Assembly (NCBI GenBank): GCA_943788825.1
Contig: CALSRT010000001.1
Span: 223,034-287,033, forward strand
From: UBA4582 sp002389265
GTDB taxonomy: Bacteria > Pseudomonadota > Gammaproteobacteria > Pseudomonadales > Azotimanducaceae
DNA length: 64,000 nucleotides
Direction: 5' to 3'
Part shown: positions 8,578 through 18,809 of the stretch, piece after piece
Layout of the letters: each line of letters opens with the position of its first letter
Position numbering within the stretch: the stretch's first letter is position 1
Notes under the pieces: generated by a model
What the model saw: only the letters and a program-made list of their open reading frames with translations
What the model was told of the DNA's origin: nothing
Databases searched by the model: none
Made by a program: the position numbers and the translations under genes

Positions 8578-9546
8578 TTAGGCGAGGCTGGTCAGTCGCG
8601 CCTGGGCTGTTGCATATTCTTGGCTCAGCCGTTCCACCAGCTCTCCCGCCGAGACAATATCGGTCACGGCACCGATGCCCTGTCCACAGCCCCAGATATC
8701 TTTCCAGGCTTTAGCCTCGGCATTGCCCCCTGAGCCGAAGTTCATCTGCGAAGCATCGCTGACGGGCAGGTTATGTGGATCGAGACCATTGGCTGCAATT
8801 GACGGCGCCAGATAGTTGCCATGGACCCCGGTAAAAAGATTGGTGTAGACAATGTCGCTTGCGGCATAGTCTACCAAGGCCTGTTTGTAGGCGAGGTCAG
8901 CATTCGCTTCTTTGGTGGCGATAAACGCCGAGCCAATATAAGCCAGATCGGCGCCCATGGCCTGGGCTGCCAGCACCGCGTTGCCATTGGCAATGGAGCC
9001 TGACAACAACACGGGTCCGTCGAACCAGGCACGAATTTCCTGGATCAGGGCAAAAGGTGACAGGGCGCCAGCATGGCCGCCGGCACCGGCTGCGACAGCG
9101 ATCAAACCATCGGCACCTTTTTCGACGGCCTTTTTAGCAAACCGATTGCTAATGATGTCGTGCAGCACAATGCCGCCCCAACCATGAACGCGATCATTGA
9201 TAGCCACTTGTGCGCCTAAGGAGGTGATGACGATGGGTACCTGGTACTTCTCGCACAGATCCATATCCTGGTCGAGCCGGTCATTGGATCGGTGGACGAT
9301 CTGGTTGACGGCAAAAGGCGCCGAGGGCTTATCCGGATTGGCTTCATCATAGGCTTTGAGTTCGCTGGTGATGCGGTCTAACCATTCGTCCAGGACCTCG
9401 ATGGGTCGGGCATTCAGGCTGGGGAAGGAGCCGACGATACCGGCCTTACACTGAGCGATGACCAAATCGGGATTAGAAATAATGAATAATGGCGCGGCCA
9501 CCACCGGAATGCTTAGCTTGCCGACCATGATATCTGGAATTGCCAT
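8578..9546 (-). CDS. Nitronate monooxygenase family FMN enzyme (NPD/2-nitropropane dioxygenase-like)
   Basis: 322 residues, TIM-barrel flavoprotein. Recognisable parts: the start MAIPDIMVGKLSIPVVAAPLF, GIVGSFPSLNAR, a central GADGLIAVAAGAGGHAG with the catalytic-type His, and the phosphate-binding GPVLLSGSIANG...GADLAYIGSAFIAT. The family oxidises alkyl nitronates; many members near lipid catabolic genes have unknown true substrates. It is divergently transcribed from a PadR-type regulator, with two palindromes between them, so it is a probable target of that regulator. Confidence 0.9.
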   Translation of the reverse strand: MAIPDIMVGKLSIPVVAAPLFIISNPDLVIAQCKAGIVGSFPSLNARPIEVLDEWLDRITSELKAYDEANPDKPSAPFAVNQIVHRSNDRLDQDMDLCEKYQVPIVITSLGAQVAINDRVHGWGGIVLHDIISNRFAKKAVEKGADGLIAVAAGAGGHAGALSPFALIQEIRAWFDGPVLLSGSIANGNAVLAAQAMGADLAYIGSAFIATKEANADLAYKQALVDYAASDIVYTNLFTGVHGNYLAPSIAANGLDPHNLPVSDASQMNFGSGGNAEAKAWKDIWGCGQGIGAVTDIVSAGELVERLSQEYATAQARLTSLA

Positions 9547-9575
9547 AAGTAAGTGTCTCGACGTTCAGTGAATAA

Positions 9576-9593
9576 TATGCACATTGTTGCATA
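9576..9593. promoter_or_regulatory. Candidate PadR-family operator 1
   Basis: TATGCA-N6-TGCATA, a perfect 6-bp inverted repeat in the divergent gap between the nitronate monooxygenase and padR-type genes. Its centre is 28 bp from a second site with the same arms. Binding by the adjacent regulator is inferred from position and symmetry. Confidence 0.6.
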
Positions 9594-9603
9594 AGACAAA
9601 TTA

Positions 9604-9621
9604 TATGCAACGATTTGCATA
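9604..9621. promoter_or_regulatory. Candidate PadR-family operator 2
   Basis: TATGCAA-CGAT-TTGCATA, a perfect 7-bp inverted repeat with the same TATGCA/TGCATA arms as the site at 9576-9593. Two matching dyads in one 144-bp intergenic region argue for a true operator pair controlling both divergent genes. Confidence 0.62.
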
Positions 9622-9690
9622 AAGATTTTTGTATTGATTCATTTCACCGTTACACTGCAAGGAACGCGATTACCGGGTTCGATGCTCTTC

Positions 9691-10233
9691 ATGTCCTTAT
9701 CCCATGCAATTTTAACGGCGCTGCTCGATGAGGATCTGACTGGCTATGCATTGGCGAAGCAATTCGATGTGTCGCTCGGGTTTTTTTGGCAGGCCTCGCA
9801 CCAACAGATTTACCGTGAGCTTAAAGTCTTGCACAAGGCTGGCAGGGTAGACGTTCGAGAAGTGCCGCAGCATGGCAAGCCAGATAAGCGGGTTTATTCG
9901 TTGACGCCGCAAGGTCGGCAGATGCTGGAATCCTGGGTCATGGAGTCTACTCGACCGCGGGGTGCCAAGGATGAGCTCTTCATCAAGCTGTATAACGTCG
10001 GTTCAGTACCCGTCGAGCTGATCGTCGCGGCAGTCAAACAGCGCCAAGCGGAACATGCTGGCAAGCTGGAGCTGTATCAAAAAATCGAGGCTCGTAACTA
10101 TGCTCACCCTTCGAGCTTGTCTGATCGTAAAAAAGGCATCTATTTATCGCTACTGGCAGGTATTCGGCAGGAGCAAACGGCCTTAAGTTGGTGCGAGGAT
10201 GCGTTGGATTTATTGGCGACGGTGAAGTCCTAA
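9691..10233 (+). CDS. PadR family transcriptional regulator
   Basis: About 180 residues from the ATG at 9691, where similarity begins (MSLSHAILTALL); the frame is open further upstream. The N-terminal winged helix carries DLTGYALAKQFDVSLGFFWQASHQQIYRELKVLHKAG and the wing GKPDKRVYSLTPQG, the signature of PadR-type regulators; the C-terminal helical dimerisation domain follows (AKDELFIKLYNVG to the end). These usually repress a neighbouring gene and release DNA on binding a small molecule. The divergent nitronate monooxygenase and the TATGCA...TGCATA dyads in between are the probable targets. It ends 7 bp from the convergent cytochrome gene. Confidence 0.92.
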   Translation: MSLSHAILTALLDEDLTGYALAKQFDVSLGFFWQASHQQIYRELKVLHKAGRVDVREVPQHGKPDKRVYSLTPQGRQMLESWVMESTRPRGAKDELFIKLYNVGSVPVELIVAAVKQRQAEHAGKLELYQKIEARNYAHPSSLSDRKKGIYLSLLAGIRQEQTALSWCEDALDLLATVKS

Positions 10234-10240
10234 GCTGCCG

Positions 10241-10792
10241 TTAGGGTTTTGCCATAGCGTGACCGACACCTTGATGACACTGGATGCAGGTGACGCCGGA
10301 AGAAAATGCGTTGCTGTGCGCCTGTCGCGCCATTCTTGATTGTTGGTCGAGGTCCATCGTCGTGTCTTGATGACAGCCCCGACAAGCGGCGGAGTCTGAT
10401 GCGTGCATCTGGTCCCGAACCCGTTGTGCCATCATGGGTTGACGTGCCGCATATTTTTCAGGCGTATCGATAGTGCCCAACAGGGTATGATAAACCTCAC
10501 GAGCAGCTTCAATTTTTCTCGATACTTTAGCGACAAAGGCACGAGGTTCATGGCAGTCAGCGCAAGTCACATGAATCCCTGTGCGGTTGCTGGCGTGGAC
10601 TGTAGATTGAGTGCTTTTATAAGCGTAATCACGCATTTCATGACAAGCTACGCAGAAAGATTCGGTGCTGGTGGCTTCCAGGCTCCATTGGAACCCAAGG
10701 GTCAGAACGACACCCGTCACCAAGCCCACTGTCAACAGTACAGCGTGGCGCCTGATAACTTGCCAAGTGCGATTTATCCATGTCATGGTCAT
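10241..10792 (-). CDS. NapC/NirT (CymA-like) membrane-anchored tetraheme cytochrome c
   Basis: 183 residues from the ATG at 10792, which has a GAGGAG site a few bases upstream; the frame continues to 10822. One N-terminal membrane anchor (about residues 12-35, AVLLTVGLVTGVVLTLGF) is followed by a periplasmic domain with four heme sites: CVACH, CADCH, CRGCH, CIQCH. NapC/NirT proteins oxidise membrane quinol and hand electrons to periplasmic cytochromes; in Shewanella the CymA member feeds MtrA. Here it is the last gene of an mtrA-mtrB-mtrC-type operon, 110 bp after the mtrC stop, which supports that job. Size matches CymA (187 residues). Confidence 0.9.
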   Translation of the reverse strand: MTMTWINRTWQVIRRHAVLLTVGLVTGVVLTLGFQWSLEATSTESFCVACHEMRDYAYKSTQSTVHASNRTGIHVTCADCHEPRAFVAKVSRKIEAAREVYHTLLGTIDTPEKYAARQPMMAQRVRDQMHASDSAACRGCHQDTTMDLDQQSRMARQAHSNAFSSGVTCIQCHQGVGHAMAKP

Positions 10793-10932
10793 GGCGCTCC
10801 TCGTTTGATCAAGACCTGGCAAAGGTGTTATGCCAGTTGATTCTTTGCACTACTGTAAGACGTTGATGTCCTGTAACAGCTGATTTGTGTCAACTTGCTA
10901 CCGCCGGCTATGAGTCTCCTTGATTAACGGAT

Positions 10933-13108
10933 TCACTCCGGTGCCAGTCCGTGCACGGTACTGACATCACTAACGCGCCCCGGCCCATGGCAGATTACGC
11001 AAGACTCACTATTGCTGGAAGACTGGGTTGCATTGAAGTCAGCGCCGTTTTGCAGCATATGGATGCCAGCTATCTCACTATCGTGACAACTGCTACAGAC
11101 CGATGCTGTGGCCGATATCATCAGGTCATCGGCATAGTCACCTGCGTCGATGCCACTGTCATAGGTGGACGCCAAGACGCCGCTTGCCAGTGGCAAGGTA
11201 TAGGAGTCATTGACGTGGCAAGCGTTACAGTTCGACAGGTTGCCGGGATACTGAACCACCGCCGTGCTGTACGGTGTCGTGTCCAGTAACAAGGGTTGCT
11301 GGCGAACTCCGGCCGCGTGGATACCATGGATCATGCTTTTAAAGTCCAGAGATTGCTGGTTGGCGCTGGCGAGCCGTGGGTTATGGCAGCCCTGACAGCC
11401 GGTCTGATTGTTCGCGCGGTTTTCCCCGTGGGCTGAGGTCAGGCCGTGGCAGCTGTTACATTTTTCATCGCTAACCACCTGGCGCCTTGGTGTTGCAATC
11501 GTGTCTGTGATGCTGAACCAGGTGGGTGCTGTTATCAGCGGTATCCGTTCATTGATGCCGTTAAATCGACCTTCGAAGATCAGCATGCCGCTGCCGGTAG
11601 TTGCAGTTGGAATTGGCGTGGTTGAGGTCAGGGTGTAGCTGCCATCACCCACGGCTACAGCCAGACTCGGCGCATCTGTGCGGTTGTAGTTAGCATCTGC
11701 CGAGCCGCTATTGGTGAAGTCGGTGGTAGGCCAGGCGATGGCAGCCCTTAGCCGGCTGATAACGCTGCTGGTGATATCGATGGTGGTATTGCCGCTCTGT
11801 GGATTCGTTAGTGAAAAATGAATAAGGGGAGACTCGCCGGGTGCTGTCTGGGTTATGCCATGCACGTTGATGGAAAATCGTGAGGTTCCCTCAACCCGCT
11901 CGTTGAAGTGGTCGCTGGCGACAGTGCCCGCCATGCCTGCAGCACTGTGACAACTCTGGCAACCGCTGTTGTCCGCTTGGTCGCCGAAGTGGCTGGCGAA
12001 GTTCAGATCGTCATGACAGGCACCACAGGCTTCTCGAGATGGGACCTCGGCCCAGTTATCACCGTCTTGGGTCAACGTTGATGTATGAATTTTGGCACTT
12101 TGGGTGGCGGTGCCGGCGTGACAGGTGCCACAGTTACGACTGTCCTGGGGAAAGTTAACTTCGCTAAAGTCGATTAGCTGATCGCGAAATCCATAAAACT
12201 GATAGGGGTCGCCATTGATGACGCTCGGTAAATCACTGCCCTGGTGAATCTTATGAATCATGACCTTGAAGTCGAGGCTGGCGCCAGAGTTGGGTTCTAC
12301 GGAGACAGGGTTGTGACACAGAACACACACTTGCATGTCGTTGTAGTAGCCGCCGTGGGCTGCCAATGTCTGATGACAGCTATTACAGCTTTCATTGGCA
12401 ACAATGTCGCGATGGGCAAGACCCGTGTTCGATTGTGTGGCTGGAATCCAGTCGTAACTTGGATTGCTCACCGGGGCCGCCTGAGAATCGGATGCCCACT
12501 CGATGGGTCAGTAATGGCTCGAAGCTTACCGCCAAAGGTGATGTGATTTGCGTGATATCAGTATTAAACAAATAGGTATAGGTACCATCACCATGATCCG
12601 TTAGGGTGCCGTCACGCTCAGTGGTGGCCTGAATGGCGGTGGGGTTATCGGGATTGACGCTGGGCACGGCAAGGCGGTTGACGTAGCTCTGCCAATAGCT
12701 GCTGTCGCCATCAACGCCAGGCACCAATTTGGCAATATGGAACCTGACATTGGCGTTAGTCAGGCCTGTCAGACCAATGCCATCGCTATTCACCAAGGTA
12801 AAATCCACTAAAGGCGCTGAGTTAATCTGAACTGCTGTGATCGTCGCGATCACCTGTTCCGCCTTGGCATATTCGTTAGGCAGGCTGGGTGCGGGTAGCA
12901 CAGGGGGCGGCGTCACCGGGCCATTAGGTGCAACGGGGCCGGGGCTGACCTGGGGTGCGGCGATACCGCCACCGCCGCCGCCACAGCCAGATAGCCACAT
13001 AGTTACTAGAACAGTAACAACCGCTAAGCGAAAGTGAGACGCGAAAAGCGACTGACCACAGCGTCCATAGATAATTCGGAGTCCATAATCTTCATTGCTG
13101 AAATTCAC
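10933..13108 (-). CDS. mtrC: OmcA/MtrC-family decaheme c-type outer-membrane lipoprotein, one frameshift
   Basis: About 724 residues when read across one break. The GTG at 13108 has GGAGAT upstream. A signal peptide ends in the lipobox LSGC, followed by a Gly run and a Pro-rich linker, then a beta-rich domain, five hemes (CNSCH, CVLCH, CGTCH, CGACH, CQSCH), a second beta domain and five hemes (CNSCH, CQGCH, CNACH, CSSCH, CVICH). This 5+5 layout is that of MtrC/OmcA, which display hemes at the cell surface for metal or mineral reduction. The frame changes at 12471-12472, where one extra G on the coding strand separates HRVGI...SGGP from VSNPSYDWIPA; removing it gives a continuous protein. It starts 12 bp after the porin stop. 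Confidence 0.9.
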
Positions 13109-13120
13109 AGTATTGATCTC

Positions 13121-15568
13121 CTAAAAGCGATATTGCAGGCTCAATGTCAGTTGGTGGATGACATCATTGGGATTGCGCTGGCCACTACCGAGTACCTGAC
13201 GCATGGCGTCTAGGCCGACGTTCTGCCACTGCCAGTTGTTGTCGGCAAAGCGCAGGTACTGATGTTGCAGGGTCAAAGTGAGTTGCTTGCTAGATTCAAA
13301 TTGCAGCTGGCTGTCGAGGCGGTGCAATTGAGTCTCAATATTCGGTAAATTCTCGCCACTCAGATCGCGCGCGCCGCTGGTCTGGATATCAAAAATTTCT
13401 CGACCATGAAGCCAGCTATAGCTGGAGCTGACCGACAGGCGTTGATTAAATTGCCACTCGATACCGGCCCCCACGGCGGTCGCGGTATTATCCTGGTCAG
13501 TCTGATAATTTCGACTCGGGTCACTGCCCTGGGGATAGGGTGGCAAGCTGATATTCGCCGGCTTATTGATTCCACCAAGAAAGTCCCGACCCGTCTGGCG
13601 TCGTTGGTTGGCGCGATAATCAGCCCAGCCCCAACTATTGAGGCGACTTGAGTGCTGGTAGCTGGCGCTGAGGTTGAAATGGGTGTCACGGACATCGGTT
13701 AGGCCAAGCTCGCTCTTGTCGAAATTGACCCAGTCGGTCTCGCCTTTGAACTGAAGGGTCCAGGCTGAGTCTGGTTGATATGTGGTGAGCCATTGAAGGC
13801 CGGCTTTTTCCTGATTCGACAGGCTGTATTGGCGTAACAACGGGTGGTTGATCCAGCGTTGATCAGCAGGAATTTGGTTGATCAGATCGATCGAGAATTC
13901 CTGGAAAAATCCACGAGACCATTCGTAGGTCGAGCCGGCAAGATCGTTCAGGATCAGGCTCAGGCGATGTTTGAGTCGGGCTGAGCCCGGCAGATACACC
14001 GTTAATGCATAGCGGTCTTCGCGAGTGAGACTGACCGCTGCAAAATTGCGCGCGGTGCGCAGATAATCATATCGTAGCTGCAGGCGAGTACGGTTTTTGA
14101 GTCGCCAATTGGCATCCACGCGATAGCTATCCTGCTCGAGGTTCAAGGGCCGATTATTCATACTCAAGTCGATGCCAGATGTATCGCCCCCATCACTCCA
14201 AATTGATGGCCAGGCATAGCGCTGAAAAGAATTCTCTCGTTGCTTGAAACCATAGCGAAAGTTCACAGACAGGCGCCTCAAAGGTTGCGTCAGGATAGCC
14301 AGGCGCAGGGTGTTGATCTTTAAGGCGTCGTCCAATCGATCGACCGGCAGTTGAATGTCAGCCTGCCGGCCGCTGGCATCATCAAGCGGAATCAGGTGCT
14401 CATCTTGTCGAGTGCTGGCGGCGCTGCCGTCCAAGGTTAAACGGATACGATCGGTTAGTTGATGGCCGGCGCTGGCTAGCCACTGATGAGTGCGGTAATC
14501 AGGCGCGCTGACATAACTGCCTACCCCTTCGGGATAGTCGAGTGCAGTGCCGAGGCCGCTGAGAAAAGGATTCTGCCAGGTCAATGCGCGAAAACGATTG
14601 TTAAACTCCGTGAAGTGATAACCTAGGCTAGCGGTGGTGATGCCATCGTTATACTGGCTGCTAAGGGCAAAGTGATGGGTTTGTTGATCCACCGGTGTGG
14701 GCAGCAGTACCCCATGGGGGTTAGCCGCATTCGTATAAATAGCCATGCCCTTAAGACGATGACCGGTTTGTTTTTCCAGCGCCACCTGGCTAGTCATTTG
14801 CCAAACAGCGTTGATTCTCTGGCTAACCTCTAACTGCAACTTGCGGCGCACCAGCTCGCGGTTCAAGGGCTGATCGATCAGGCCTTGGTCGAAACTGTCG
14901 GAATGGCTGCCCGGGATCCAGTTGTCGGTCAGCACTAAATGCTCAACACCCTGATACGGCGACAAACCCGAGTTATTCAGTTGTTGGGTGATTTCACGGT
15001 AGCTGATATCCAGCGCCAGGGCGTCGCGAGTGTCCAATGTGAACCTCGCGGCATGGGCAGGCAATCCCAGGTTAAGCAATGCCAGCGACCAATCATGGGT
15101 GGCGGGTTGGCCACCTGCGCGAACCGGTGCCCCCAGGCGCACATCAACCCCTCCATGGATACCCTTGCCACCGACCCGCTGATACTGACTCAGTGAATAA
15201 TTACCCTCATTGAGCCAAACCCCTTTGAGTACCAGGCTTGAAGAGCCCTCAGCGGTATTAGATAAAGAGCCCTCAGCGGCGTTCAATAAAGAGCCCTCAG
15301 CGGTTTTTAATAAAGAGCCCTCAGCGGCGTTTAATAACGAGCCATCAGGGGCTTTTAATAAAGAGCCCTCAGCGGCGTTCAATAAAGAGCCCTCAGCGGT
15401 ATTAGATAAAGAGCCCTCAGCGGCTTTTAATAAAGAGCCCTCAGCGGCGTTTAATAAAGAGCCCTCAGCGGTTTTTAATAAAGAGCCCTCAGCTAGGCTC
15501 GTGGCTGCAGTGGCCAATAGCCAGGCTGCGCTAAGAACGGATATTTTAGTCGGGCTTGAGCACCGCAT
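13121..15568 (-). CDS. mtrB: MtrB/PioB-family decaheme-associated outer-membrane porin with N-terminal octapeptide repeats
   Basis: 815 residues. The signal peptide ends near SLA (residues 24-26). Residues 26-110 are about ten tandem copies of an AEGSLLNA-like octapeptide. The remainder is a long alternating beta-barrel pattern (for example LRLQYDYLRTA, NQRLSVSSSYSWLHG) ending LSLQYRF, with a terminal Phe typical of outer-membrane proteins. MtrB-type barrels sheath an MtrA decaheme across the outer membrane and dock MtrC; the gene lies between mtrA and mtrC with gaps of 4 and 12 bp. Without the repeat it would be about 730 residues, near the Shewanella size. No CxxC motif is present at the N-terminus. 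Confidence 0.9.
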   Translation of the reverse strand: MRCSSPTKISVLSAAWLLATAATSLAEGSLLKTAEGSLLNAAEGSLLKAAEGSLSNTAEGSLLNAAEGSLLKAPDGSLLNAAEGSLLKTAEGSLLNAAEGSLSNTAEGSSSLVLKGVWLNEGNYSLSQYQRVGGKGIHGGVDVRLGAPVRAGGQPATHDWSLALLNLGLPAHAARFTLDTRDALALDISYREITQQLNNSGLSPYQGVEHLVLTDNWIPGSHSDSFDQGLIDQPLNRELVRRKLQLEVSQRINAVWQMTSQVALEKQTGHRLKGMAIYTNAANPHGVLLPTPVDQQTHHFALSSQYNDGITTASLGYHFTEFNNRFRALTWQNPFLSGLGTALDYPEGVGSYVSAPDYRTHQWLASAGHQLTDRIRLTLDGSAASTRQDEHLIPLDDASGRQADIQLPVDRLDDALKINTLRLAILTQPLRRLSVNFRYGFKQRENSFQRYAWPSIWSDGGDTSGIDLSMNNRPLNLEQDSYRVDANWRLKNRTRLQLRYDYLRTARNFAAVSLTREDRYALTVYLPGSARLKHRLSLILNDLAGSTYEWSRGFFQEFSIDLINQIPADQRWINHPLLRQYSLSNQEKAGLQWLTTYQPDSAWTLQFKGETDWVNFDKSELGLTDVRDTHFNLSASYQHSSRLNSWGWADYRANQRRQTGRDFLGGINKPANISLPPYPQGSDPSRNYQTDQDNTATAVGAGIEWQFNQRLSVSSSYSWLHGREIFDIQTSGARDLSGENLPNIETQLHRLDSQLQFESSKQLTLTLQHQYLRFADNNWQWQNVGLDAMRQVLGSGQRNPNDVIHQLTLSLQYRF
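15239..15493. repeat. 24-bp tandem array, about 10.6 copies, in the MtrB-type coding sequence
   Basis: In-frame 24-bp units (plus-strand core AAAGAGCCCTCAGCGG followed by a variable 8 bases) encode AEGSLL plus KT, NA or KA, with AEGSLSNT and PDGSLLNA variants. The units are nearly identical in the AEGSL core but differ in the last codons, so they are not one recent clonal expansion. The array sits immediately after the predicted signal-peptide cleavage site. The period being a multiple of 3 keeps the frame whatever the copy number. Confidence 0.95.
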
Positions 15569-15572
15569 TGGC

Positions 15573-16568
15573 TTATCTCGTCAGACGGGAGCCTGCAGGA
15601 TGATTGGAGCCATGGACCTGGCTATGACAATTGCTGCAACCTCTGGCGAGCAGGTTGCTGTTGCCGCCGTCGAGGGCGGCGCCATCGGCAAGTTGACTGG
15701 GATGACCGCTGCTCATATGGCATTGCTGGCAGAGGAAAGGTGTGCGGGCCACAAGCATCGACTCGATGGTGGAGCCGTGAGGCTGATGACACAGGCCGCA
15801 GTCCTCTGTGACGGGATCGTGTTCAAATAGAAAGGGTCCTCGAGTCTCTGGGTGGCACTGAGTACAGGTGTCAGTAGGATTGGCAGTTTTTAGCCCGTGG
15901 TCGCCCACACTGCCATGAGGGTCGTGGCAGTCGCTGCAAATTACTTGGCCTTCGGCTACAGGATGGCGGGATGGGTAGTTCAGTAAGGCCTTGATGTCTT
16001 GATGACAATCCGTGCAGGTCTCGGCTTGAGTCGAGCGCGCCATGACGGCGTCCTGTTGGCTGTGTAATTGGTGACAATCCGTACACTGCACCTCGGCCAG
16101 GCTATGCGCACCGAAGGACCAATGCAGGCGTTGCGTGTCATTATGGCAGCCGAGGCAAGCTTGGTTTTGACGTTCGGCCGCGGATGGTTCGCTGCTGTTG
16201 TCAGGATTAGGATTAGGATTAGGGCTAGGATTAAGATTGGAGTTAGAGTTCGAATGTGAGTCAGCATGGGCGCCTGAAAAAGTCTGTGTCGGCGATTGCA
16301 TCGGGTTTTTCAGATGTTCGGCGCTGGCTCCGTGGCACTGTTGGCAGGTCACCTGATGGGAGTTGTGCTTAAAGCCGAGGTTTACTTTCTGGTCGGGATG
16401 GCAGGCGCTACAGCTCATTGCTGCCGCTGCGCTGCCGAGGGGTAACGCCAGCAAGACTCCGCCGCACAAAATCCAACAGAACATCCAGGAGAGTATCCAG
16501 GAGAGCATCCAATGCAACAGGGTTATGCGAGAGCGCGGTAAATCAGTGGCTATACAGATAGTGACCAC
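15573..16568 (-). CDS. mtrA: MtrA/DmsE-family periplasmic decaheme cytochrome c
   Basis: 331 residues from the GTG at 16568; the ATG at 16508 is an alternative and would still include the hydrophobic signal (MLSWILSWMFCWILCGG...). Ten CxxCH sites are visible: CSACH, CQQCH, CLGCH, CTDCH, CTDCH, CSDCH, CTQCH, CGLCH, CQQCH, CSNCH, the full complement for MtrA. Role by family: a heme wire that enters the MtrB barrel and connects periplasmic donors to surface MtrC. Between hemes 2 and 3 (about residues 104-128) lies an Asn/Pro/Ser-rich insert encoded by a 6-bp repeat, unusual for this compact protein. It is the first gene of the operon, and an inverted repeat lies 51-72 bp before its start. Confidence 0.92.
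   Translation of the reverse strand: MVTICIATDLPRSRITLLHWMLSWILSWMFCWILCGGVLLALPLGSAAAAMSCSACHPDQKVNLGFKHNSHQVTCQQCHGASAEHLKNPMQSPTQTFSGAHADSHSNSNSNLNPSPNPNPNPDNSSEPSAAERQNQACLGCHNDTQRLHWSFGAHSLAEVQCTDCHQLHSQQDAVMARSTQAETCTDCHQDIKALLNYPSRHPVAEGQVICSDCHDPHGSVGDHGLKTANPTDTCTQCHPETRGPFLFEHDPVTEDCGLCHQPHGSTIESMLVARTPFLCQQCHMSSGHPSQLADGAALDGGNSNLLARGCSNCHSQVHGSNHPAGSRLTR
16185..16259. repeat. Degenerate 6-bp tandem repeat inside mtrA
   Basis: Around 16200-16255 the plus strand reads GGATTA-like hexamers that decay rightward; on the coding strand they encode alternating Asn-Pro/Asn-Ser. The array is in frame and forms the linker between the second and third heme sites of the MtrA-type protein. Confidence 0.8.
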
Positions 16569-16618
16569 CTTGGTTCAAGCAAGATGAATTAGGCGATCAT
16601 TATTAGAAAATGCCTGCA

Positions 16619-16640
16619 ATGATGCCTTGATATGCATCAT
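16619..16640. promoter_or_regulatory. Inverted repeat upstream of the mtr-type operon (candidate operator)
   Basis: ATGATGC-N8-GCATCAT is a perfect 7-bp dyad in the 146-bp gap between the acetoacetyl-CoA synthetase stop and the mtrA start, 51-72 bp before the GTG. It does not match CRP or FNR consensus halves. No T-run follows in either direction, so an operator is more likely than a terminator; the binding protein is unknown. Confidence 0.4.
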
Positions 16641-16714
16641 CTTCTCTGGCGTCAGACTGGTGGGTTAGGCGTTGCATTTGCCTTGTGGAAGGCCCTGGTA
16701 TGCCACCAGTTGGC

Positions 16715-18703
<1,989 letters not shown>

Positions 18704-18809
18704 AGATTCAGTGTGGACTGCTATTGTCAGTGAAGATTCGCTATTATTGGGGATTATCTCGATCAATGCGAGTGACGCCCAGGCAAATGACCAACAGGTT
18801 GGAGAGAAA

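Noticed and set aside
15210..15830. Long plus-strand open frame antisense to the mtrB- and mtrA-type genes
   Set aside because: It is open because the 24-bp repeat lacks stops in that frame; the minus strand carries clear signal peptide, barrel and heme motifs.
16198..16255. Telomere-like GGATTA repeats
   Set aside because: They are a short coding hexamer array giving Asn-Pro repeats in frame within the MtrA-type gene.
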